From Colius striatus (taxonomy: Eukaryota > Chordata > Aves > Coliiformes > Coliidae): a stretch of 64,000 nucleotides of DNA. Of the stretch, positions 55,601 to 64,000 are shown in pieces. The position numbers and the translations under genes are program-made. Positions within the stretch are counted from its first letter, which is position 1. Every line of letters starts with the position of its first letter. The stretch lies in contig NC_084790.1 of assembly GCF_028858725.1 (NCBI RefSeq), forward strand, positions 6,870,669 to 6,934,668. Direction: 5' to 3'. Below the pieces are notes generated by a model. The model searched no databases, had not been told where the DNA came from, and saw nothing but the letters and a program-made list of their open reading frames with translations.

Positions 55601-58600
55601 TTTTATGGTTACTGACCAGGCTGTCATCAAACCGTTGGAATGCTTGGGTGTCTTCTGAGTCTCCCTAGCTCAGCTATTTAGAATCAAAGAATAGAATCAG
55701 AGAATGATTTGGTTGGAAGGGACCTTTGAAGGGCATCTAGTCCAAACCCTGGCGGTGAGCAGGAACATCTTCAACTTGATCAACCATTTGGCTGTCTGTA
55801 TTCCTGTTTTGGGAGGTTTATGCTGTGGATTATAAATAAGGATATGCCTTACTTTCTTTGTATGCTTTACAGATCATGTGAAATGGGCCAAAAAATGAAT
55901 GAATGGTGGGCAGTGAGCAAAATTCAGTAATAATATCTGGTTTTGCTTCCTGTTAGGAAGACCATTTCTTAAGGAGATGCTTTGATGCCATGGCAGTGGA
56001 TGCATTAAATTCATCACATCCTATATCTACTCCTGTGGAAGACCCAGCTCAAATTTTAGAAATGTTTGATGACGTTTCATATCAGAAGGTAAAATAGATA
56101 ACTGCTGTTGAGTTCAGCTGTGCTGCTTGTTCTACACAATTCCATTTTGCTGATTTCACCCTGACATAAAAAGCGTCCCTGACTGTCCATAACACCTGGG
56201 TGGGTTCAAATGGAAGTTGCCTTTTCCATTTCTGAAGTGAGGAAGCCTTTACTTCAACCTGTTCTGTATCAGTTTAGCCTTAAACTGTTTTTTGGGGTGC
56301 CTAACCTAAGGAAGAGTTTTTCACTTGAGTGTTATACGGTGCTGGCTTGTATTGTAATTAAAAAAAATCATAGCATAGTCAATCAGTGATATTTTTAAGA
56401 GCAGTGCTTACAGAAAACCTAGGTACTGTTTCAATACACATAAACCAAGACTATTTATTAACCAGAAAGACATACAAAAGTGAACTGTCAGGTAGATTAG
56501 TTGCATGCTGAAATTTGTCTGAAACAAACATTTTCCCAGCTAAGAAGTAGCTTTGTAAACACTTTGTCCCTCCTTTTTTTTTTCAGGGATCTTGTCTATT
56601 AAATATGCTGAGGGACTACCTGACTGCTGATGTGTTTAAAGCTGGACTCGTGCAGTACCTGCAGAAACACAGCTATCAGAATACCAGAAATGAAGACCTG
56701 TGGCACAGCATGACAAATGCAAGTATTCCTTGCCCTCTTATTTTGTTAAAATTTTGTAACTTCTTACTATTGAAGAGTGTGGCCGGTGCTTCTGACTGTG
56801 ACATTAGAGATGACCAAACCGTTTTTGTTTTTTTCCTTTCAGATTTGCCCTTCAGTAGGGGACGACAAAAAAGAACAACAGGGAGATGGGTTTTGCAGAA
56901 GAAGCCCACAGTCCTCTTCAAATGCGGTAAGTCTCTGTTTTCTTACCCATCAGTGTTTGGGACACAGGTCTGTGCCCTCTCACGTTCCATACCATTGCAT
57001 TGACATGTGGACCTCCCAAAAGCATTCAGTGCCACTTGAGGATGGTTCTAGGGACAGCGTAAGTTTCTTCAGTTCTGTTGAGAATCTGAAATTGGACAGG
57101 AATCCCACTCCTGTGTCCAGGGCTGACTGAAAAACAGCAGTACCTGAAGAAATGTCATTGACAGTATGACAGTGTGCACAAGAAAACCGTCTGGAGGTGT
57201 CATGGAATCACAGGATTGCTGAGGTTGCTAAAAACCTTTAAGCCCATCAAGTCCAACTATTCCAACCACACCACCATGGCCAGTACTAAACCAGGTCCCT
57301 CAGCCACAGCTACACAGCTTTGGAATCCCTCCAGGGATGAGGACTTCACCACTGCTCTGGGCAGCCTGTGCCAGGGCCTAACAACACTTGCAGGGAAGAA
57401 ATTGTTCCCAGTCTGCAATCTAAACCTCCCTTGGCACAACTTGAAACAAGAGAAACAACGTTTCCTCTCATCCAGTCACTTGTAACTTGAGAGAAGTGAA
57501 CAATGTCATCATACACTGTCTAAACATACCTAAGCAGAGCTTACAAATGCCCATCAGTTCCATTTCAGTGTCAGTGCACTGCCATCTGCCTCCTCTTCTT
57601 ACGTGTCTTCTCTTTCCCCCCAGCACTGGACTAAAGGAGTGACTCTTGATGTGAGGGCAATGATGGACACTTGGACACTGCAAAAAGGTTTTCCCCTGGT
57701 AACTGTCACAGTGAGAGGGAAGAACATCCACCTGCAGCAGGAGCACTACCTGAAGGGAGCCGACTCTGCTTCGCCTTCAGGGTGAGCTGCCCGGGCAGGG
57801 CCGGCCTACACACGCAGCACCTTCCTGCAGCCAGCAGCAGGTCACAGCAAGGGCCTTCACTGGCCTTGCTGTGGGGACACTGCTGAGCTGGCTCTGTGTG
57901 TGTGTTTGTGTATGTGTGTGTGTGTGTGAGCTCTCCCCTATGGCTGCAGAGCTAGTGGTACTTGTATCATAGAATCAAAAGACCTTTAAGATCATCGAGT
58001 CCAACCACTAACCTCACAGTGCCAAGCCCATCACTAAACTAACCCATGTCCCTCAGCACTTCATCTATACATCTTTTAGATATCCCCAGGGATGGTGACT
58101 CCACCACCTCCCTGGGCAGCCCATTCCAATGCTTAACAACCCTCTCAGTGAAAAAGTGCTTCCTAATGTACAACCTGTCCTGGTGCAACTTGAGGCCATT
58201 TCCTCATATCGTGTCATTCATCACTGGAGAGATGGGTCTCCATCTCAGCACAACTCCCTTTCAAGGAGTTGTTGAGAGTGATCATACCTCCTCTCGGCCT
58301 CCTTGCTGGACCCTGCTTGCCTGTCTGTGGGCTGGGCACTGCTGAGCTGCGGCAGCTGTGCCTCTGGGTGAGTCTGCACTCGGCATGTAGGTGGTGGTGG
58401 AGCTAAGCAGGGAAGTCCTTGTTGTGGCTTCAGTGCCAGTGATCCCTGGAGCAAATGCCTTGAAAGTCAGCTTGATGCCTCTGGCTCTGCAATGCAGAGT
58501 GTCAGTGCAGCCGCTGCTCTTATGGTGGGGGCAAAAGATGGTACTCAGCATCTTGGCTGGGACAAGGGGGAGAGGCTTTTGCAAAGTTGTTTCATTAACA

Positions 58601-61600
58601 AAGCACTTCTGTTTTGCAATAGGTACTTGTGGCACATTCCACTAACCTATATTACCAGTAAATCTGACATTGTGCAGAGATTTCTGATGAAAACTAAAGC
58701 AGGTAATTTCTTTGGGTGATAAGGTGATTAATTTACTCCAGGTGTGTTTGCAAGCCTTGTAGTTTTGCAGGGTTCTTTTTCAGAAGGGGAAACTGGAACT
58801 ACTAGTGCCAGAGAAGCAGATACTTGTCAGCTCAATGATATTGCTATGGCAGTCTTTTAATTTATTCAGAAAGTGTGTAGGTGTGTTCTTTAAATGACTG
58901 AATGTCATGAGAGTGATGGTATTATTTGGTGTAGTACTAGTATATGTTTGAAACAGTTAGAACAAAAAGGAGTTATGCTTTTGTTTCCAGATGTCATCAT
59001 CCTCCCAGAAGAGGTGGAGTGGGTGAAATTCAATGTGGACATGAGTGGGTATTACATTGTGCACTATGAAGGTGATGGATGGGATCGTCTGATTAACGTT
59101 TTGAAAGAGAACCACACAGTGATGAGCAGCAACGACAGAGCAAGTCTCATTAACAACATATTCCAGCTCGTGAGGTAAGGCCTTCTGCCCAGGCTTAGAC
59201 ATAGATGATCCCTGTGTCTGTGAGTACATACCACCGAGGAAGGAAGTGTCAGTGATGGATATGGCATTCACTGAATCCATTAAATAGACTGAGAGCACAC
59301 TGTTTTCTTGCTTACAGCTGTGTGAACCCAGCTGTGTTCATAGAATCCCAGAGTGGTGGGGATGAGAAGGGACCCTTTGCCATGAGAGAGTTAGGGGAAA
59401 GTCCATCTTTCTGAGTCATTCTCTTACAGTCCATTTCGCAGTTCAAAGGTTAAATATTAGATTTCACTGCTTATGTGGCTGCTTAACCACATTTCACTTG
59501 AAAAAGCGATGTTGAAAGAAGAGATTTGGAAATGCCTTTGAGACTTTCCATTTTGTGTGGGTTTCCTGAAAACCATTTGGCTTGCATCTTGCTTTAAAGT
59601 TTAACTTGCTTTATCCTTTCTCTTCTATTTCCTTAGAATTAAAAAAGTGTCAGTTTCCAAAGCATTTGATTTGACCTTATACCTGAAACATGAAAGACAA
59701 ATCATGCCTGTATGCCAGGGTTTGAGTGAGCTGATTCCTGTACACAGGCTCATAGAGAGGAGGGGTGTGGACACTACAGAAAAACAGTTAAAGGTAATGT
59801 TTTGACTATCTGGTACTTTCCAGCTCTGCCTCTACCCTGTAAGAAACACTTCAAAATACATCTTTATTGTTGCCTTATTTTAGGAATATATTGTCAATCT
59901 GTTTAGAGACCTGATTGACTCTCAGTCATGGAGTGATGAAGGCTCAGTGTCTGAGAGGTTCCTCAGGAACTCACTGCTGCTCTTTGCCTGTGTGCATGGC
60001 TACCAGCCGTGTGTGGAGAAAGCACAAGGATATTTTACAGAGTGGCAGAAATCCAATGGAACCTTGAGGTCTGTTCTTTAATTATTGCTGGTATTTTTTC
60101 TGATACTCAGTTTAATTGCACTAGAGTTAATTTTTACAAAAAGAGCTAAACTTTGGTCCTTTCCACTCTCTGAACCTTCTTAGTTTCATATCATACCCTC
60201 TAGCTTCCCAGTGCCTGCAGAGTTTGATGCATACAATGTGTCTAAACTAGCCCAGATGTCACACCTTGGGTTGCTTAAGCTCTGAAAAGTGAAAATAACA
60301 CGTCTTCCCTTGTTTATGTGTCTGAAGATTGATCTATGCCTGCTGTAAAAGTAGGTAACTCCTCTTCCTGCACTTCATCTAATTTGCGTTTCTCATTGGG
60401 ACATAAGAGCTCCCTGAAACACCCTCCAGAATGTCTCTGAGAGAGTGTTCTGGACAGGGCAAAGAAGACCATGTCAGTGTCTGACTGAGCATAGCCGTGA
60501 GAGGAATGTGCAAAGGTAGAAGGGAAAAAAAAAGGGAATGACGAGTCCAGAATTTCTGTAAGTTATTTGCAAGGCAGAAGGATGTTAAGATGCAGCCTGA
60601 GACCTGTCAGTGTTTCCCAGCCACAAGGATGGCTTCCCAGTACCTGCAGGGAAACTCCCTTGTAGTTCCTTGTCTGCTGTGTCATTTGGTGTGTGACAGC
60701 AATATGGTTGGGTTTCTACACGTGTTTCTCAATAAGACATGGAGAGTAACTTGGTGTTCAACTTGCTGTAGCTTGCCAGCAGATGTGAAGACAGCAGTGT
60801 ATGCTGTCGGAGCACAGGTATCCGAAGGGTGGGATTTCCTCCTCAGTAAGTACCAGCTGCCCTCCTTCAGCCTGGAGAGAAACAAAATCGAGTTCGCGCT
60901 CAGCCTCAGAGGGAGCAAAGAGAAGCTTCAGTGGTAAGTGGTGGCACAGGAATGGGCACGTGTTTGGGGAGAAGTTCACACTCGCTGTTACTTTGATTAT
61001 AGGTCGATAAGCTGTACCTTTAATATAAAAATTAGAAGTTCCTGTTTTTAAGAGAACTGAGCACTGCTGAGGTTTCCAGCTGTTCTCCCGGTGTATTCTG
61101 TGAACCTGATTCCTGCCATTCCATGGGGTGATGGCATGGGACACAGGTTTAGTTGTGATCAGAAATGACTGGATCAGAAAATACTTTAGCTCCTCCATGA
61201 TGTGGTTCATGCTTTTGCCTTGTACAGCGATTTGGACACCTTGATCATGAGCAGCACTTGCAGACATGAACTTTCCACTACCTGTGTACAACAAATACCT
61301 TTCTTACTAATTTGAAAACTTTGGGTAGGGGCCTCATTTTTATCCATCATATTCAGAACATGTCTGCCAGGTTACTGTGTGAAGTAAGAGAAAGGGGAGA
61401 GATCGATGTGGGTGAGGAGCACATAGATGTGAGAAGTTGGAAGTGACCTGGCAGAACTGGTGTGTTGGGACCTTTAGAAATGTCAGCCACAGGTATTTGT
61501 CAGCTTCATCTGCTGCTCTAAATAGCTTCCAATTCTGTTGTTAATGCTTAGGTTAATGGATCAAGGTCTGCGTGGTGACATTGTAAGAACTCAGGATCTT

Positions 61601-63234
61601 CCACATATTGTCATGTATGTGGCCAAAAACCCTTCTGGCTATCATCTAGCGTGGATGTTTTTAAAAGAAAACTGGGAGAAACTTGTAGAAAAGTAAGGAA
61701 CCTAAATTGTTTTACTCTTCTGTCTACCCAGTTGCACTTTGAAAGTCTACTTTCTACAGAAACAGCCATTTTTCTGAGTGACAGTGGTTTTCTTTGCCAG
61801 GTTCGAACTGGGTTCGAATTCGATATCAAGCATTGTCACCGATGTGACGAGCTGGTACTCAACGAGGTCACAGCTTGCACAGGTGAGGCCTTCAGATTCT
61901 GCTTTTAGGAAACAGAGATGAGAACTTGGATTAAATCTCAGCATGGTAAAAGCGTGACCAGTTACAAAGTGTCACGTTAATATCCTGCCTTTTCCTTCAA
62001 AAGACAGGGTCTTTCCTTGGAGTGGGTTAGGTTTCTCAAGGGAGAGCATTAGGTCATTAGCAAGGAGAAAGATGTTCATTGTTTCACCTGTGGGCCTGGG
62101 GGCAGTGTGTGAACATCTCTTGGCCAAAATGCTCAGAGTTTACCCACCTCCATTCATATTTTCAACCCACTTTGGAAGCAGGGGGAGAAAAAGCATGTTT
62201 CCACTGAGTGAGGAAAAATGTTGAAGGACAGTGAGAAATACAGCAGTGTTCTACACCCCTTTCTCCTGGGGAAAATCCTCTGTGTTCCTGATGTCATATG
62301 TGACAATCATTTAATCTGCTCATTCGACAGCCTCTAGGTGGTAAGAAACCCAGACTGGGCAGTGCAGGGCTAAGGGCCTCCCACAGGGCTAATGGCCTAA
62401 TGGTCTCTGGGTCAGATTCTCTGCAGAAGCTGCTGCTTTTGTTGCCAGTTTAAAATGTTCTGCTTCAAGGCAAGTAACAAAACTGCGTTGAATATGAAAA
62501 GAAAGACTATAGGGAGCAGTGTTCTGGTAGATGCCAGAGATTTTCCCAAGTGCTTCAAGGATCAGTCTAGTGGCTTCTTGAGCATTTGGGGAGTTGGAGA
62601 GTGTTTTTTATTTAGAAAACTAAAAGGAGGCAGACTTCCCCATATGGGGAAAAGTTCTGAAAGTATTTAAGCATCAACACTTACATCACTGCTGCCTACA
62701 AAGGGGTCCAACGAGTGGCTCATGGGCCACTGAGTCACTCTAAAATCAGCTGCAAGGTCTGTCCCAGATCCCGCCTGTATCAGCAAGAACAGGAGTTGAC
62801 AAGGTGTTAAGGGCAGAGCAGCCACAAGCAGAGCAGGCGATGCTCCTTCTCCCTGCAGCTGTCCTGCCTGTGAATGCGGGTCTGCTGAGTGAGCAGGAGC
62901 TAGATGGATCGCCCACAGCACTGTGGTTCCTTCGAATCTACCTCTTCATAATCTAACTGAAAAGTTAATGTTCCTCAGCTTGTGAGATCCATCTCCTGTG
63001 AAACCTGTTTCAAAACCCATTCTTGGGGTGGTGGGGAAGCCACATGGCCCGGATGCAGCCTCGTCATCGACTTCTTTTTGTCCACAGGTGAAAGAATTCT
63101 TTGGGTCTCTGGAGGAAAGAAGTGCACAGCTTCGCTGTGTCCAGCAAGCTGTTGAAACCATTGAGGACAACATACAGTGGATGGATCGAAATCTTGAGGA
63201 AGTCAAAGCATGGCTGCAGAACAAGCAGCTGTAA
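49162..63234 (+). CDS. ERAP1: Endoplasmic reticulum aminopeptidase 1, complete 18-exon CDS
   Basis: M1-family zinc aminopeptidase that trims antigenic peptide precursors in the ER lumen for MHC class I. Exons: 49162-49619, 49733-49871, 52500-52634, 53880-54000, 54376-54530, 55019-55132, 55957-56088, 56587-56718, 56843-56926, 57624-57781, 58623-58702, 58991-59174, 59637-59793, 59884-60068, 60772-60933, 61552-61692, 61801-61882, 63088-63234. Phases close exactly, giving 921 residues (human 941). Seen: signal peptide (about 1-29), GAMEN (295-299), HELAHQ (331-336), NEGF zinc ligand Glu354, catalytic Tyr416, then the helical ERAP1_C domain ending WLQNKQL. Gln159 aligns with human ERAP1 Gln181 (Asp in ERAP2), so the S1 pocket is of ERAP1 type. 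It is not LNPEP, because there is a cleavable signal rather than a cytosolic tail. All introns are GT-AG except intron 8 (GC-AG). Confidence 0.96.
50155..50468 (+). mobile_element. CR1 3' end in ERAP1 intron 2
   Basis: Well-preserved plus-orientation CR1: CCTGGCACAGGCTGCCCAGG and GGTCCCTTCCAACCCCTATC, ending ATTCTATGATTCTATGA, the consensus terminus. Confidence 0.95.
50884..51686 (-). mobile_element. Probable ERV LTR in ERAP1 intron 2
   Basis: The plus strand starts TGTTGTAGATTCAGACAAGG and ends CAAACCATGACA, so the minus-sense element is TGTCATGGTTTG...ACAACA, about 800 bp. The middle has repeated GGGTCCCT(T/C)CC...GACATGG and CAGTTGCAGCTTCTG words, similar in style to the 46-47 kb element. 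Antisense to ERAP1. Confidence 0.6.
52915..53703 (+). mobile_element. CR1 3' region (about 790 bp) in ERAP1 intron 3
   Basis: The best-preserved CR1 here: starts GGGCAGAGAGGAACCTCATG, runs through CAATGTGCCCTCGTGGCCAA and the reverse transcriptase C-terminal part, and ends CCTACCATTCCAATTCTGTG. Same strand as ERAP1. Confidence 0.95.
54376..54530 (+). CDS. ERAP1: ERAP1 exon 5, GAMEN and first zinc motif
   Basis: 52 codons from [17 protein letters not shown] to [14 protein letters not shown] binds the substrate N-terminus; HExxH gives two zinc ligands and the catalytic Glu332. The donor CAG/GTAAAG splits directly before [11 protein letters not shown] in the next exon (55019-55132), which carries NEGF and the third zinc ligand. 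Confidence 0.95.
55681..55800 (-). mobile_element. CR1 3' terminus in ERAP1 intron 6
   Basis: AGAATCAGAGAATGATTTGG then TTGGAAGGGACCTTTGAAGG and CATCTAGTCCAAACCC, reverse orientation. Confidence 0.88.
56587..56718 (+). CDS. ERAP1: ERAP1 exon 8, ending at a GC donor
   Basis: Encodes [18 protein letters not shown] to EDLWHSMTN. The end is placed at AAT/GCAAGT because the next exon must enter in phase 0 as ICPSVG (human ICPTDG). The nearest GT, four bases on, would shift the frame and destroy the homology. This makes intron 8 (56719-56842, 124 bp) a GC-AG intron. Confidence 0.85.
56843..56926 (+). CDS. ERAP1: ERAP1 exon 9, variable flexible loop
   Basis: 28 codons, [18 protein letters not shown] then [10 protein letters not shown]. 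It corresponds to the flexible Ser-rich loop human ICPTDGVKGMDGFCSRSQHSSSSS and is four residues longer here. It is in phase 0 on both sides, so skipping it would keep the frame. Confidence 0.9.
57199..57485 (-). mobile_element. CR1 3'-end fragment in ERAP1 intron 9
   Basis: CATGGAATCACAGGATTGCT, then TCCCTCCAGGGATGAGGACT and GGGCAGCCTGTGCCAGGGCC, reverse orientation. It occupies nearly half of the 697-bp intron between the flexible-loop exon and exon 10. Confidence 0.9.
57891..57929 (+). repeat. (TG)n dinucleotide repeat, ERAP1 intron 10
   Basis: TG repeat interrupted by TT and TA, about 39 bp, 110 bp past the exon 10 donor. Confidence 0.9.
57966..58310 (-). mobile_element. CR1 3'-end fragment in ERAP1 intron 10
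   Basis: ATCATAGAATCAAAAGACCT, then ATCATCGAGTCCAACCACTA and CCACCTCCCTGGGCAGCCCA, reverse orientation. Confidence 0.9.
59335..59385 (-). mobile_element. Possible short CR1 terminus in ERAP1 intron 12
   Basis: TTCATAGAATCCCAGAGTGG then GGATGAGAAGGGACC. A short, diverged match. Confidence 0.5.
63088..63234 (+). CDS. ERAP1: ERAP1 last coding exon
   Basis: Encodes [17 protein letters not shown] to WLQNKQL and the TAA stop, the last helices of the ERAP1_C domain. It matches human VKGFFSSLKENGSQLRC through WLQSEKL, so it corresponds to the shorter human C-terminal isoform. Confidence 0.93.
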   Translation: MKEFFGSLEERSAQLRCVQQAVETIEDNIQWMDRNLEEVKAWLQNKQL

Positions 63235-63620
63235 GCTAAAGCAACTGGCACATGCGTTGGCAGGAACTGAAAAGCACTGAAAAGCTGTGGAACTCTGTGG
63301 AACTTTCTGTTAAAATCTGACTGAAATGTTGCTGTTGTCACGTGTGCTCAGTGACATTTGCAAGGACAGCGAGTCACTCACAATGGTCTTTACGTCTTAC
63401 CTGTGGGGTTAGCAGTCAGGACTCATTGCTCCAAGGGGAGAAATTGATGTTGTGTCCTCAGAAGGGACAGTTACTTAGGAAAGCTCAGCTGAAATTGTGG
63501 AGGTGGGATTTTTTTGTTGGAGTGGATTTTTTTTAACAGGCATTTACAGATGGCTGCCTCTGTTTACCTGCAGAAATCTTTTATAGCTCTATTAAACTTG
63601 TTTTAAAGAAATCCAACTAA
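63235..63620 (+). other. ERAP1: ERAP1 3' UTR
   Basis: Non-coding sequence from the stop to a few tens of bases beyond an ATTAAA hexamer. The extent is inferred from that hexamer; longer UTR forms could exist. Confidence 0.5.
63591..63596 (+). terminator. ERAP1: Candidate ERAP1 polyadenylation signal ATTAAA
   Basis: ATTAAA, the commonest variant hexamer, about 357 nt past the stop. I saw no AATAAA between the stop and this point. Confidence 0.5.
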
Positions 63621-64000
63621 TGGCTGTGCTTAAAAGCACTTGAGTTCTTTGCTCTTACAACCATGCTGTTGGCATGATTCCATCATACTTATTTCCTCTG
63701 TGTGTCTCACCTCAGTTTCCTCCGATTCACGGCAGCTGACAGGAATTTTCAACAAAGACAAAGACTTTGTGAGAAATGCATTATCTGGAACTAATCACAA
63801 GCTTTGGCTGTGCCTTGCTTGCCTTTCAATGGGATAGCAACTACATCTGTCCGAGTGGTTAAAACCCTTTCATCAGAATCCAGGAGGGTTGCTGGGTTCC
63901 ACTGTTAAGGGCAAACAACTGTTTTGTGTCAGGTGTGTGGCAACATGTACAGTGTTTTTTTGGTATTGCAGGCATTGTTGGCTGTTGCTTCCTTTAAAAT
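63621..64000. other. Downstream of ERAP1, nothing recognised
   Basis: No exon of a neighbouring gene is visible before the window ends. Short frames only. Confidence 0.45.

Noticed and set aside
56719-56723. GT donor at GCAA/GTATTC for ERAP1 exon 8
   Set aside because: Would add four bases and shift exon 9 out of the ICPSVGDD frame.
56719-57003. Open continuation of ERAP1 exon 8 through intron 8
   Set aside because: It reads the next exon in the wrong frame and loses homology; kept only as a possible retained-intron product.
49162-63234. Assignment to LNPEP or ERAP2 rather than ERAP1
   Set aside because: Cleavable signal peptide, Gln in the TQFEPTAAR block and the ICP...HW loop all fit ERAP1.

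Overview
The window is vertebrate nuclear DNA, almost certainly from a bird and probably a neoavian. The evidence is two multi-exon genes with GT-AG introns and CpG-island promoters, many CR1 LINE 3' ends carrying the typical ATTCTATGATTCTATGA-like tail, and several solo LTRs of a kind I associate with neoavian genomes. Both genes are Z-linked in chicken as I recall, so a Z-chromosome origin is the best inference.

Layout. 1-22 kb: gene-poor DNA downstream of MELK, with a decayed long CR1 (2.4-3.7 kb), further CR1 3' ends, a pentanucleotide microsatellite at 14.2 kb, an LTR-like block at 16.7-17.6 kb, and AT-rich blocks (5.6-6.1, 10.0-10.6, 13.3-13.4, 15.1-15.6 kb) that look like candidate conserved non-coding elements. 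22.1-43.1 kb, minus strand: a complete MELK gene, 17 coding exons giving 655 residues (kinase, UBA-like region, KA1 domain), with an AATAAA signal and a CpG-island promoter. 43.1-48.8 kb: the divergent intergenic region, with promoter motifs next to MELK, two different LTRs (45.8-47.2 kb) and a CR1 ORF2 fragment. 48.7-63.6 kb, plus strand: a complete ERAP1 gene, 18 coding exons giving 921 residues, with signal peptide, GAMEN, HELAH/NEGF zinc site and C-terminal ERAP1_C domain.

The two genes are head-to-head about 6 kb apart but act in unrelated processes: MELK in mitotic and cell-cycle signalling, ERAP1 in trimming peptides for MHC class I in the ER. Their promoters differ accordingly. MELK has a CHR-like TTTGAA, a CCAAT box and an E2F-like site. 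ERAP1 has an ISRE-like TTTCNNTTTC box next to a (GTCCC)19 microsatellite. Every internal exon joined in frame when phases were tracked by hand. All introns are GT-AG except ERAP1 intron 8, which appears to be GC-AG. I found no evidence of a novel multi-gene system. The interesting signals are promoter architecture, a non-canonical splice site, transposon arrangements around exons and a probable synteny junction.
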